The notes under the pieces were generated by a model. The model ran no database searches. It worked only from the letters and a program-made list of their open reading frames with translations, and was not told where the DNA came from. Source: Petrosia ficiformis (lineage: Eukaryota; Porifera; Demospongiae; Haplosclerida; Petrosiidae). Taken from it: DNA of 64,000 bases. Made by a program: the position numbers and the translations under genes. Shown one piece after another: positions 42,487 through 53,760 of the stretch. The DNA is taken from contig OX345636.1 of NCBI GenBank assembly GCA_947044365.1, forward strand, positions 22,849,466 to 22,913,465, read 5' to 3'. Position 1 is the first letter of the stretch. Every line of letters begins with the position of its first letter.

Positions 42487-42975
42487 ATGTGGTTTTTCTT
42501 GGCGCCAAATAGTGTACTCAGTAGAAATTCTAGAGAAGAGATCGTTAAAATGGCTGAGGGTGGATGTTTGGATATCAATGATATGCATCACAAAAGTATG
42601 AAGACAGTGTTACATCTACAACTAACTGTGAGGAATTGGATGAAATTCTGTTGCAGGCATCACAAGAGTATGAAAGGTAGCGTTCATGCTAGATTTGCAA
42701 AACCAATTACTGACGAAGATATAATGAAAAAAGCTCAAAATTCAACGCCAGTAAACACCCAAAAACAGACACAGTGGGCTATTCATGTTTGGGGAAGTTA
42801 GAGACTAATCATTCTTCACGTGTAAAATGCAGCTGCAGCTAAAAGGCTATTTCATAATGGGGTTGACGAACAGATCATAGAAGTGTGGATGGTGTTCGCC
42901 GATACGTCAAGCAGATTTGTTCAGATCAAGAAAAAGCTGGAAGGAAGTATGTCTAAAAGGATGAATGATGAGACT
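42487..42975 (+). pseudogene. Crypton-type (DUF3504-like) tyrosine recombinase, internally deleted
   Basis: HARFAKPITDEDIMKKAQN...PVNTQKQTQWAIHVW (42680-42800) is the N-terminal block of Crypton-like YR proteins (FAxPxTxxEI...VPxNTxxxTxWA). About 42845-42960 gives AKRLFHNGVDEQII, then, after a frame change, SVDGVRRYVKQICSDQEKAG, the C-terminal end just after the RTGHRS catalytic box, whose RTGHR itself is lost. The central catalytic Arg/His region is deleted. Confidence 0.65.
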
Positions 42976-43914
42976 GCAGAAAATAAGGATATGTAATAAA
43001 TAGGTCGCCTAAACAAACAGAATATCCCCAGAATAACAGCTATGCTAAGCCAATGACATTTAATCTTTTTGGATGTTCTGTAACTGGGTAACAATAACTA
43101 ACATTTTCAAGTTCTGAATTAGTTAGACTGCATGATATTTGGGTTTTTCATTGAATATATATACTCATTGCTGTTATCACTTAACTCTTTGAAAACATTT
43201 TTTTGATGCTATTACTTTGTACCACAATATCATAACTTCATAAACCTCAGCCCTCCCTTTTTGCCTTGTTGTGGCTAGGTCAATAACAAAAAATTATGTA
43301 CCTCGTGTCGCGTGCTCCCAGGTATCTAGTCGACATGTCATGTGATACCAGGCGTATTCGTCATTTAGACACCTCATCACATCAAAGGATGAATATTCAT
43401 TTTAGGTATAAGTATATAGAGAACTCACTGAAGCTTCATTCAATTTGAATTGTGTTGTCACTCATTTCAATGCTAAGAGGTTATTTTTATTAAGAAAATT
43501 TAACAACAGTAAAGATGATAGCATAGTTTGCAGCAAAGATAAATCTGGAAATTCTAAATCAAAAACCTCCAAACGTGCATTACAACAAGTCATGATACCT
43601 CCTGACTTATCTTCTTAATACCAAAATGAAGGTCATCCCGAAGAGTTATTGGGCAATAATTGTCTAGAATCTCCAAAGTAACCCACCAAATGTCAGTACA
43701 TCTGAAAGTGGTCACAATAACTGCTTCTCTCGAACGTTTTGCAAAAAAAAAAATGTCACATGATGACCTAGCTATAGCTTTATAGGAAATATTTTTACCA
43801 GAGATCACATCAAAATATGTATTGGATGAACTTATTTTTGATTTATAACTATATAGCCATTGGTCAGTTGAGATATAAACATTATTATTCTAATATTACG
43901 TTTAAATAAATATG
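42976..43914. other. Unassigned AT-rich region
   Basis: No coding family recognised between the Crypton and hAT remnants. Confidence 0.4.
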
Positions 43915-44070
43915 GTCAGATTTTGGTATCTCGTAACCTTAAGCAGTGCATCAAGTCATTAATAGACTGTACATTACCCATCACAAGTGCTGAAGCTAAA
44001 CATTCTTTCAAAGAATTAGGACATACACAAGGTCACACAAGCTTCGCTAATTAATGACTAGTTTTATAAA
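43915..44070 (+). pseudogene. hAT transposase C-terminal fragment
   Basis: NLKQCIKSLIDCTLPITSAEAKHSFKEL then a TSFAN segment matches the hAT dimerisation block (LxLPVTSxEAERSFSxLxxIK). Short and followed by stops. A distinct subfamily from the 1.4 kb piece. Confidence 0.55.
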
Positions 44071-44376
44071 ATTAAAGAATATACAAACAATAATGGATAA
44101 CTATTGAACCTACTCTCTACAACATGCATATTATACATACATTAAATAAATGTAATCCACAAGTCAAAAGAATTAAGTGTACTACCTGTTGTATGTTTCA
44201 GACAGAGTCTTGTACTCACTGAAAAAGTAAGCTTGCATGGATTGAGTACAATGAAATCTTGGTCTTCCATCAAAAATTGTTTTTCTAACTGCATACGAAC
44301 TGATTGAGTAATGGAGCAGTCAATGACATCACTAGCTGAAAGAGAATACCTCAAAGAGATTCACCCCTAATGTCAG

Positions 44377-44945
44377 ATGGATAATAAGGAGAATATAGAA
44401 CCACCAAAAAAGAGATTGAAACTCTCGAAACATCGTTTTGCTGATCCAAAAAGGTCACCAGAAATTGCTAACCTTACGAAGGGATGTATTCTTCCAAATA
44501 CAGTTAAAAACACATCTTGGGCTTTAAAGGTGTTTTTGGAGAGTGAAATTGTTAGTGAGCAAAGATGCCCAGAAGGCCTCTTCGAAAAGCCCGACACAAC
44601 TAGTTTGAATTATTGGATACCTTGTTTTGTAGCAAAAGCCAGAAAGCAGGATGGAAAACCGTATCCAGCCAAAACTATTCATCAGTTACTAGCTGGTTTA
44701 CAACGTTATATGCTGGAGAAGAAACCCTTTGGCTCCGAAATTTCTAGAACAAGGTAATCCCAGGTTTAAAGATATTCATCATGCATGTCATTCTACATAC
44801 CGTGAATTACGTCAACAAGGAGTGGGTACAAAGATAAGTCATATGCAGCTGTTATTAGTTGTCCAGATGAAAACAAACTCTGGAGTACTGCAGTAATTGG
44901 AACTGAGACTAATTCCACTTCATGACTTGGTAGTTCTCCTAAAGT
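44377..44945 (+). pseudogene. Second Crypton-type recombinase N-terminal fragment
   Basis: Open 44377-44757: RFADPKRSPEIANLTKGCILPNTVKNTSWALKVF, then LNYWIPCFVAKARKQDGKPYPAKTIHQLLAGLQRYM. After a frame change it continues RFKDIHHACHSTYRELRQQGVGTK. These are the two N-terminal blocks of KCTD1/ZMYM-like DUF3504 proteins (NTxxxTxWAxxxF; YPxxTLxxLxxGLxRxL). The YR catalytic part is absent. Confidence 0.7.
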
Positions 44946-46538
44946 ACTACAGCCACCCAGTGATCCATTGAACTCGCAAGTAGTTCAACAAAGTTATGCC
45001 AGCGATTTGAGCAAAGTGTTCGAAGGGTTTGTCAGCTGTTCCATTGGTAGTGTTGTCGTGAGTATCCAGAGCCAAAATTGAACCAGAATTTCAATAAATG
45101 TATACTTTGTGTTATTCTCATAATGATTGATTTAATTTATTTACCACATCCTGTGTAATATAAACTATTTCAGGGAATTACTATTAGCTTAAGTATGGAA
45201 CTAGACCACTTAAATTATTCTGTGGGTCTCCACAGAAGATGATTTAAAATAGCGATGCAGAAATATTGTTTACTTTGCCAGCTGGATCATTGAAAAACGT
45301 GTGGGAGTGGTTTCAATAATAATTGAAGGGGGTTCTATTGGCTGGCTGCAATGGTAGCACAAGTGCTAATATTAACCAGCTCCCCGGGACCGACGGCTTT
45401 ACATCCCCTCCAAAGGATGTGGTGATAAACACCTTCTAATTTTTGAGGGTACATAGTTTCCTCATTAAACCACATTTGGTCAAAACACTTGTAAAAAATA
45501 AAAAAATTAATTAACTCAAAGATTAATTAACTCAAAGATTAATATTCGTAGGCTAAACTTTCGTCCAACTAAATAAACATACGGAAAAAACAAAATTTAG
45601 ACATACACGAAAATAACCCGCTATACTGTATTACTCTCCTAATGAGACGGATTATCTTTTGGATCTGGACTTACCACCCATAGACACCATCACAAACTAC
45701 TTTAAATATATTCGAGAGAGCTCTTCACAAAAGACAAGATAAAGTTATCAAACATGAAAGGAGATTTGGGGAATGCCAAACTGGATGCACAGAAAATTAG
45801 TTTGTTTACAGAACAGCATTCCAACTCTTCCCATTGGTGGAGAGTGAAACCTCTACCTAATAAAAAAGCATGGACAGCTTGTGTGAGGCACATCAATGAA
45901 GGCTTGTAGGCAATTGAACATATGAAATAGCCATGAACTGCCCAGAAATGTGTATAATTTCATAGACTATTACTGTTTAATAGTAATCATTGTCAAATGT
46001 TATCAGCATAGAGTCCAACACCAACTTCAGGAGCTATTTGTACCTCAAGTAAGGACTCCTAGATGATCATCATAGATGACACATGCTTGCTTTGGTGGTG
46101 GTTTCGCTCTCTACCAAAGGGAAGAGTTGAAAGACTGTTTTCTTCTCAACAAACTTCAGATACAGTCGAAGCTACTTGTGTCGGAGGATGAGCTGTCCCC
46201 TGGACATGTATTCCTACGACTGCACATTGTGATCCTAGGATAACATCTCCCCTGCCAGGACGACGCGTCTCTTTTGGTAAGATGTTCAGAACAACCATGT
46301 ATACAATTTTGCATCGTTATCCAGCAGTAAGAACAAAAAACGGTCTTTGAGGAGGAAGGCCAACAAACACTACAAAATCAAAAGTGGCACCATAATGTAC
46401 TCACTCATGTCAGCAACTAAACCAAATGAAGAGAAGAAGGGATGTTTCAGTGGAATGGAGTGGAATATATTTATCATGAGTGAGAATGTGAGTTATATTT
46501 AATTATTTATGATATTTCACGTACGTGTAATAATTATT
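44946..46538. other. Unassigned region
   Basis: Includes a GC-richer stretch at 45345-45430 (ctccccgggaccgacggctttac...) that looks repeat-derived, a 16-bp direct repeat at 45510-45540 (ttaattaactcaaaga), and short frames with no recognised family. Confidence 0.4.
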
Positions 46539-46880
46539 ATGGCCCGTAGAGCCATCCCTATAATTGCTTTCCACGTCGTTCAATCTGTTTGTATACATAG
46601 TTAAGGAAATTGCATCATTCTCGGGGCTTGGTGCGTAAAAGAATGTGTGTTTGAGCTACAAACCAGCCAGGAAGCTGCTGAAAGGATGTAAAACTGGTAA
46701 TACAGTATAAATATTATGCAAGAATCTTAAACATGAGGAAGTCATCATTTAGAACCTTGAAGGAGTACTTCAGTCAGTTCACTTAGACTGCAATCAAGCT
46801 TACACTTACTTCTTCAGGCCCGCAATGCTTAATATATAGTCATCACAAAGCATATATAGGGATACTTTTTTTCTCAATAG
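46539..46880 (+). mobile_element. Short non-autonomous Helentron
   Basis: Begins with hairpin ATGGCCCGTAGAGCCAT then CCCTATAATTGCTTTCC and ends with CATATATAGGGATACTTTTTTTCTC. The same ends occur at 60327-60550 and, at the 5' side, in copies C and D. It shares TATACATAGTTAAGGAAATTGC with the 5' leaders of C and D. No coding capacity. Confidence 0.65.
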
Positions 46881-46904
46881 ATCCTGTTAGTAATGTAGTA
46901 ACTT

Positions 46905-47100
46905 TGCTTTCAAATGATTAGGAGGTCATTTTGGTAGGGATAAAACTTGCAAAAGATGGCTGCTGGGTTTTATTGGAACAGTGTGGCTGGTGACATTCGC
47001 CACCACATCAGGACATGTGAAGTGTGTCACCGTACAAATGATGTAACATTTGTGAAGGCACAGTCTTCAACTGTTATACAGTATACAATAGTTCTGGGAT
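46905..47100 (+). pseudogene. Gypsy-type integrase zinc-binding domain fragment
   Basis: GGHFGRDKT in one frame and VAGDIRHHIRTCEVCHRTND in the next form an H2C2 integrase_H2C2 block (HxGHFGxxKT...CxxCxRxN). Only the zinc finger is left. Confidence 0.65.
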
Positions 47101-47289
47101 ACTTCTTTCGTCAATGATGTGGCTTCGCAGTTTCCCAATTTTTAACACAGAAACTATTATGTAACAACTATACAACTGAATAAAACCCAAAAGTACATAG
47201 ATTGTATATACAACATATTCTAATGTTTCTCTATGATGTCATACAGTTGGCAGAGTTACCACACTGCTAAAACTACATTCCATTAGAAG

Positions 47290-47470
47290 TGTAGATTGAA
47301 GACCCTCTATGTCCAGAAACTGCTTCTTTAGCAGCTTATACGGGCAGCTAACATGTGCCTGTCATTTCGGTAATACTCATTTTCAATGATTCTTTTCTCC
47401 GTATCTGTTAAATCGAGCTCCTTTATCCACCATCTAGTCTGAGGAGTATGATTCTTTTAAGTGTTCTCAT
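47290..47470 (-). pseudogene. Fragment upstream of a ULP1-like protease (N-terminal signature)
   Basis: Minus strand: WWIKELDLTDTEKRIIENEYYRND, then LLKKQFLDIEGL. The WIxxLxLTxxDRxxL...H...AAxxLLxxQFPxIxGLQ pattern precedes C48 proteases in sponge and cnidarian repeat proteins (memory). It ends before the protease core. Confidence 0.4.
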
Positions 47471-48469
47471 TTAAAAATGCTATTACCTTACAATGACCTT
47501 GTACTTCATTATATGGAGAAGAACAGGATTCAAATAAAATGTGTTTACATCTTTCAAGAAAAATTTGTTGATTTTCCACCTAACAGAATTGATGACTTTT
47601 GTGAATGGATTGAAAAGCAGAAACAAGTTTCATAGTAATGTCTTTCAGTAGATCATCTCAATATATGTTTTTGCTTATCACAGCAGTGCATGACTAAAAT
47701 TATTGTGGTTACTGTATTGGTATATGCAGTTCGTTACCTATAATTATATCATTCTTTATCTTGTATACTATGTACTTGAATTATTTATGAGTGTTTGGTC
47801 ACATTACTTTTATTATTAAAAAATTAAGATGATAAACTTCATCACCAAAAAATAATATAAATCAAATTTATGATTGTTGCTAGGGCTAAGTGGATCAATG
47901 AGTTGTGAAAGTAGCTGTAGATTGTCACATGATGGATTAATTTCAACTTTTGGTACATGGACTGAGTCAGAGTCATTTTCATCAGCAATCAAACCGATGT
48001 TATCTACTGGCATAAACACTTTCCTGTACAGGCTGAAAATAGTCTAATAAAGGGATCATTCCTTCAGTGTAAAGTTGAAGAGGAGTTCTTGATTTACAGG
48101 TGCTTAATGCAAACACAAAGGACCTGCAAGCAAACCACCAGGTGTTGTATCACAAGAAAGTGTGAGGGTTTGGCTCTCAACTGCCTAAGAAAGAGGAGGG
48201 GAAGAAATGTTGAGAGTGCATATGCAGAACATGGGCGACTGAAGAAGATATCAAACTATCCTATGCCTTTGACAAATGACACAGCAAAGGTGAATTTTAT
48301 CGCCAAGTCCATTGACAATTTGAAAATAAGAAACTCCACAGTTAAAAGAGGTTAGAGGTTAGAGTTTATCTCTTACAAGTTTCCTTACTTACCAATTAAA
48401 AATTGTAATCAACAATATGGCTATAGTTTTCGCTCTACATGTTAAGAAAAACGTATACTTAGCAGTGGC
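47471..48469. other. Unassigned region with two short frames
   Basis: 47816-48019 (minus, acidic) and 48089-48355 (plus, Cys/Arg-rich start) are open but not recognised; probably transposon debris. Confidence 0.35.
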
Positions 48470-48760
48470 AGATCTAGAAATTTAAGATTTCTGAAAAAAA
48501 ATAGCACGTGAAGCACGCGAAAATGTTTACTCATTAAGTTAATAACTTAGTGCTAGCGATTTATTATACTAAATGTTTGATGAAATCAGATTCACAACCT
48601 ATGACCAGACAGAGTGCGAGAAGAAACCAGACTTCACTGCAGTCCTGACCTTACTGTTATTGGCAATTGAATCTCTGAATCTGATTCAGACTTTTGCAGA
48701 CTAGCAACATCACAACTGAAGAAGTACACATGTAGTATAATTGTAGGTATATACCGTATT
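48470..48760 (+). repeat. Second copy of the 765-2135 dispersed repeat, without the internal insertion
   Basis: The word gcagtggcagatctagaaattt (48472) through gtagtataattgtaggtatata (about 48750) matches 765-800 and 1712-1965 with small indels. Confidence 0.8.
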
Positions 48761-48834
48761 AGCCGGAAATATTGACGAGGAACAAACATTGGCGAATTGG
48801 CGATTAGCTGTAAAATTGTCAAAAAAAACATATC

Positions 48835-48965
48835 CAAGGCACAGTATATAGAATGGGAAGAATTGTACAATAATGGGCTAGATGACGAAGACTTTGATGA
48901 ACTTGCTGATGATGATATTTACCAGGACAATGAAAATCTAACAGATGATGAGAGCCTAGATTAAA
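48835..48965 (+). other. Acidic C-terminal coding tail, origin unknown
   Basis: An open frame WEELYNNGLDDEDFDELADD... ends at a TAA at 48962. Such Asp/Glu tails occur at the C-terminus of several transposases. The upstream part is not recognised. Confidence 0.3.
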
Positions 48966-49032
48966 CTTTATGTAATAATTAAGTGCTATGCAAGTATTGC
49001 TCCCTACCGCTAAGAATTTCTTACAAGTTATT

Positions 49033-49225
49033 ATGCTAGTTCGAAGCAGTTCGACACAATCGAACAAGTTATATCTAATCACAACTAATGATTTATTATC
49101 ACAAATAACGAGTACATACATTTATTATCACTCAATATGCTAGTTCGAAGCAGTTTGACAAATTCGAACAAGTTAAATCTAATCACAACTAATGCTAGTT
49201 TGAAGCAGTTTGACACACTCAAACA
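49033..49225. repeat. Tandem/interspersed ~54-bp repeat, 3 copies
   Basis: Copies starting atgctagttcgaagcag at 49033, 49137 and (atgctagtttgaagcag) 49191; the second and third are adjacent. Confidence 0.85.
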
Positions 49226-49639
49226 CAGAGGGAGAAGACGAAGAAGAGGAGAAATCAGAGCCAAAACTCAAACATGTGAATGTTTTGTCCACAGATTTTG
49301 TCACCTATGTTTCTTTTTTCCCGTAGCAGGCCATTGAAGTTCATTTTTTCTATTTTGGTGTGTCGTTCTATCACATTGCGGAAAACTACTTCAAATATTC
49401 TAAGCCTATCTGAATGTCCTGACAAGTTGAAAGACAAGATAACACTGATATTGAATAGTAACTATGCTTGTGGAAAATTCATCAGAGTAAGAGAATTTAT
49501 ATACATATACTCACATGGCAAGTGCTATTCAAGTTGTTCATCCATGCATTATTCTCACATTGAAGATGTCTTCAGCGTAACAGTAGTCAAAGAAGATCTA
49601 CGTAAATGCACAGAATCTGCACACCACTGTTTCTTAGAG

Positions 49640-50625
49640 CCTTCCTTTCTTCTTTGATAAGAAGCTGGTACCTCTTGTGGAAGATAATTGCAATTATGCA
49701 ATCACGAGTAAAATTTTCGCAATATCAAGTTCCCATTTGTAACTGGGATGAAAATGACTGGACACAACGACTAGTTCATGGAATCATCGATGGACATAAG
49801 TCCCATATTCAACATAATGTACTAAAGTTGGCGTTTGACAACGGAATAGAGATAGCCAAACTACCGGCACACACCACTCATCTACTTCAGGCTCTAGACC
49901 TTGGTGTCTTTAAACCCCTCAAAGAAGCCTATGATAGAGAGGCTCATGCCTTCTTTTTATCCAACCGGAGGTACATTAACAATAACAAAGGCATGGAAAT
50001 CGTTCAAACCAATTATCAGCCAAAAATGCCTTCAGAAAAGCTGGCATTATTCCATTCTCCAGGGAATCAGCATCCACCAACACATCGTCCTCCTCCAATT
50101 ATTCCACTGCACCATCACCAGGTTTAAATTGTTAGGAGATTATGTACAAGAGATTACAAACACCGATAATGTTACCACTGTCACCACAAGATCGTGTACT
50201 ATGATGAAAGAACTTCACCACTTTCCGCTTTACATTCCATCATCCATACCATCTACTTCAACCACTACTCCTGCTCTCCGAGAATACTTCACCAAATTTC
50301 TAAAAACTCAAACACCTCCCATGGAAACATCTACAAATAGAAGTATTGCGTCACTTGGAGAGTCATTAACTGCTGAAGATAATCTGCAACGACAGAAAGG
50401 AAACGCATTAGAGAAGAGAGAACAAGAGATTCAAATAAGAAAGAGTGATAGGTAAATCAAAGAAAAGAAGAGTAGAAGAAGAAAATGTTGAAATATGTGG
50501 TGTGTGTACCGAGGCATGGTCAGACGAAACAGACAAAGAAGAATTATGCGGAGTTGGGTAACCAATTAGAACACGAGCTGAGTAACGTAAACTACATTTG
50601 TGACCTATGTAAATAAATTATATAA
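49640..50625 (+). pseudogene. Tigger/pogo-type DDE transposase with C-terminal PHD-like finger, broken
   Basis: GIIDGHKSHIQHNVLKLAFDNGIEIAKLPAHTTHLLQALDLGVFKPLK (49778-49925) contains the second catalytic Asp (DGHxSH) and the PPHTSHxLQPLD block of Tigger transposases. The frame changes at about 49960. The C-terminal half (50130-50455) ends in QRQKGNALEKREQEIQIRK, then VEICGVCTEAWSDETDKEELC and, in another frame, LSNVNYICDLCK-stop (50575-50617), a PHD-type zinc finger with the middle Cys/His region eroded. The first Asp half is missing at the 5' side. Confidence 0.75.
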
Positions 50626-50939
50626 CTGTATACATGTAGTTACAATTCTACTATTTATTATATTTGTTTGTGTATGTATATAATTATTATAATAAATGTA
50701 TGAAATTACAAAACTTAAATCAAGTATAACCTTCAAGGAAAAAAAAATATATATATATGTACATATGTTGGCAGAAGTGGAGTTGATTCTAGTTATGCCA
50801 GTGCAATGCGTCATGTAAAGACATTTCTGCAGTCTACAAATGACCGAAGAAAGGCTGAACAGCATGGTCCTTCAATATACATAGAAATCACACAGACATT
50901 GATTGAAGTGGCAAATAATTTGTTAGTGAAGGTGAATGT

Positions 50940-51260
50940 ATGGTTCAAGCATTTGGAATGTACATAGTAGTTACTTCCAATTATTAACACGCATGTGGCA
51001 GCAGGTACCATCATTCACTATCATTCACTTCAACGAGTGGGAGTCATGCCATTGTATATCCACATTACCAAATGTTTCTAGCCACTCTGCTACATTTTTG
51101 TGTGTGTTCCACAACAGGAACAAACACACAACATGTAGAATCATATTGGAATAGAGCAGAACTGAAGTTAAAGAGAAGGAGAGGTTGTCATGCCAATCAA
51201 ATACCTAGCTACTTGGAAAGGGATGGTCAGACCAAGAGACAAGATTCATCAGAATGTTAA
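50940..51260 (+). pseudogene. ISXO2/Merlin-like transposase C-terminal fragment
   Basis: FTIIHFNEWESC...STLPNVSSHSATF (the TxIHSDEWxxY block) in one frame and TGTNTQHVESYWNRAELKLKRRRGCH...IPSYLE (the TNxIExxWxxLKxxLKRxxG block) in the next. These are the end of the IS1016/ISXO2-like DDE domain. Two frames, no start; a relic. The segment 50770-50935 (SGVDSSYASAMRHVKTFLQ) may be unrelated coding debris. Confidence 0.7.
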
Positions 51261-51464
51261 GTGTAATATATCCAGTTTAACTTCACTGTCTCGCTACATT
51301 TGCAATATTAAATGAATGCCTTCGCAATGCAGAACCCTTGCCACAAGTGTGATTGAAAAACAGTAACTGATGGCAAGAACATAATTGCAGATAGTAATTA
51401 TATTACATATGTGCATTACATACAACTTACACTTCATACTATTCCTAGTTATGATTTAAAGTAG

Positions 51465-51635
51465 AATGGCATCATCATTGGGAACATCAACCAGTACTTT
51501 CTGTACTAACCCAAGGAGTTGAAGTTTATCATGGACATGTTTCAGACATAACAGTGAGAAAGAGGCTGTTTGTGATCTCTGTAGAGTTAAGATATCAACT
51601 GCTGGCAACACAACTAATATGATGAAGGTGAAATA
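51465..51635 (+). pseudogene. BED zinc-finger fragment of a hAT transposase
   Basis: SEKEAVCDLCRVKISTAGNTTNMMK is a BED finger half (CxxC then TTNMxxHL); the preceding residues (WTCFRH) would be the W...F core. Only the first zinc pair is left. Confidence 0.6.
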
Positions 51636-52269
51636 GAATAATATCTTATAGTGCATACTACTAATGGGTTTATACAAGCTGAATTACAAAAGTACTATAG
51701 ATTGTGTTGAAGAGGATGAAGATCAAGTGGGGTTTGAAGCAGGCATTGAAGATTGTGAAGACTCTGATGAAAATGTGATAGCAATGTATACGAGGATGAC
51801 GAACCTGAAGTTATTGTATTGCCATCACATGCAGTTATACATTTACTGTGTACTTACAAAATTTATAATAGAGATTAATACAGATTAGTGAAGATTAGAC
51901 AACACGAAATCTCGAGCCCTCCTTGAGGTAAGTCAGATGAATATCGTCTCCTTCCCACGACAGTACACTGAATACTACCACCTCTACGTAAGAACAATGA
52001 ACAATCTTGGGATTTCTGCGAAGATGTCCAATGATAATTCAAACAAATACTTTCATAATCATCAATTTTTAAGACATCTGGGGTCATGTATTGGGCAAGG
52101 AAATTATCTTGATATCATAACCATCAGTTCCCGGGACATCTAGGGTCATCTGCGAATTGCACATTTCATCAGTTTTACCTGTCTATGACGAATTATCAGC
52201 ATCTGGAGCTAGCATTACATCTAGGTCTTCTGGTTTTGAAAATTTGCACCCAAGTATTTCTACAAAGAT

Positions 52270-53035
52270 GAGTGAGGTTCAATTTTCTCTTATTTTCTCT
52301 TCTTTGTGTTTTCAAAGCCAATGGAAATGTTTGCTACAATAATATGGTAGAAATGTGGGCAGGTGCACCTTTCCTTGGGAAACATTTACAGCATGTAGCC
52401 TGTCCACTTGAACCAAGAGTGGTAAACATGTGCGTGCATAGCATCAAAACTGATCTTCTTTTGTTGAATAGGTCATTGAGCTCTCTCTTTCTCTGACATA
52501 AGTTTGGTAGATGTTTCATCAAGACCTTGCATTTATGACTGCAGCATCTGCTTCTTTCTGGAGTGTGGACACGTGAAGTTTCATTGAGAAAAGGCTGTAC
52601 ATCATGGAATTGTGAGTGTGAATGATAATTCCGAAGTCCTTGTTGTCCTTGAATGATTTCAATTTCAGAGCTATAATATATGCAGTCCACTAGTGATTCA
52701 TTCCAATCCTGCAGTTAGATGCTTGATTACAAAGTTGAGTGACTCAGCCTGGTTGTTGGTTATAAAGGCCTAAGGTTTCAATTGACTTAATATTTGGGTG
52801 AAATATTACTCAAAAATACAGCATTCCACTTGTTCTTCATCTTTGGGAGATACAAAAGGGTTCTGACATCATTCCGGTAGACAGTCGTCTTGTTAACCAT
52901 CTTGGAACATACGGTTACAACACCTAAGCTGGAGAACTCGAGGAAGAGTCTCTGAAATAGCATTAACTATAATAGCCTGTTCTTCATTGGTCACAAATGG
53001 CTTGGTTTGTTTTTTAAGTAACAGTGCCAATGTAT
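52270..53035 (-). pseudogene. MULE-like transposase fragment
   Basis: Minus strand: TKPFVTNEEQAIIVNAISETLPRVLQLRCC (53030-52940), then FITNNQAESLNFVIKHLTAGLE (about 52750-52690), then the 52690-52334 frame. The TDxExAxxxAFxxxFPxAxxxxC and TNNxAESxNxxIK blocks are typical of Mutator-like transposases. Many stops and frame changes. Confidence 0.5.
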
Positions 53036-53159
53036 GGCATAGAGAAAATAATTCCTTGTGTGTTCTTGAAACCTTTTATTCATGTAGAAGAAATGCAGCA
53101 AGGAGTAACAGAAGCTTCCTTGAATAATGAACAGAGATGTAGAAATCACCGAGCTAAAA

Positions 53160-53350
53160 ACTAGGCCTGGGTGATATATTGATAGCTAACTATGTATTCA
53201 GAGCGCTATTGATAGTATTGCGTGCAATTGCAAAACACATGCTGAGAAATTGTGCGAGATGGCCAATTCAGACCTAATTTGGTGCCTCCATCGAATGCTA
53301 TTAGCGAAGTTTGGAAGCTTTAAGAATGATGGAGGTAAAATTGTAGTTGG
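53160..53350 (+). mobile_element. hAT 5' end remnant (terminal repeat and BED start)
   Basis: CTAGGCCTGGGTGATATATTGATAG is a hAT-type end (TAGGGCTGGGCGATAT). About 110 bp later NAISEVWKL and NDGGKIV resemble the first residues of a BED domain. A second such end is at 57980. Confidence 0.45.
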
Positions 53351-53496
53351 TAATCAGGTGAATAGCTTCTAAATAATTGTGATTATTATTATTATGTAGT
53401 TTGTGGATTCTCACACATAAGATCCAAAAATCAAATCAACACAATCACCTGAAGCTAGTTGAAGTTGTAGTAGCAACTCACCACAAGTGATTAACA

Positions 53497-53760
53497 GGCA
53501 GTGTTGCCAACCGGTCAGATTTTCTTACCTTCAGTCATATGGTCAGACAGTTCATACCTCAAGTCAGATTTTTAAAATTACTTTACTGATTATTAGAAAA
53601 TTAATATTAAAATTTAAATGGCAGAGCAAGAGGAAATCCTATTGGATCATTGAAAGACACAGCAGAACAATCAGACTCAGTTGTTAATGAATAAACATTG
53701 TACTGATTAACGTTTAGTATAGTCAGACATGTATTCAGATAATTGTTTGTTAATGTAAGA
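53497..53760. repeat. Repeat with CAGTGTTGCCAA-type end
   Basis: The end word CAGTGTTGCCA also begins the nested insertion at 902. The interior is rich in GTCAGA words. Probably a hAT-type non-autonomous remnant; no right end found. Confidence 0.4.

Noticed and set aside
49280..49657. 125-residue plus-strand ORF and its minus-strand shadow (49255-49437)
   Set aside because: No recognisable family in either frame and no continuity with the Tigger blocks; treated as chance.
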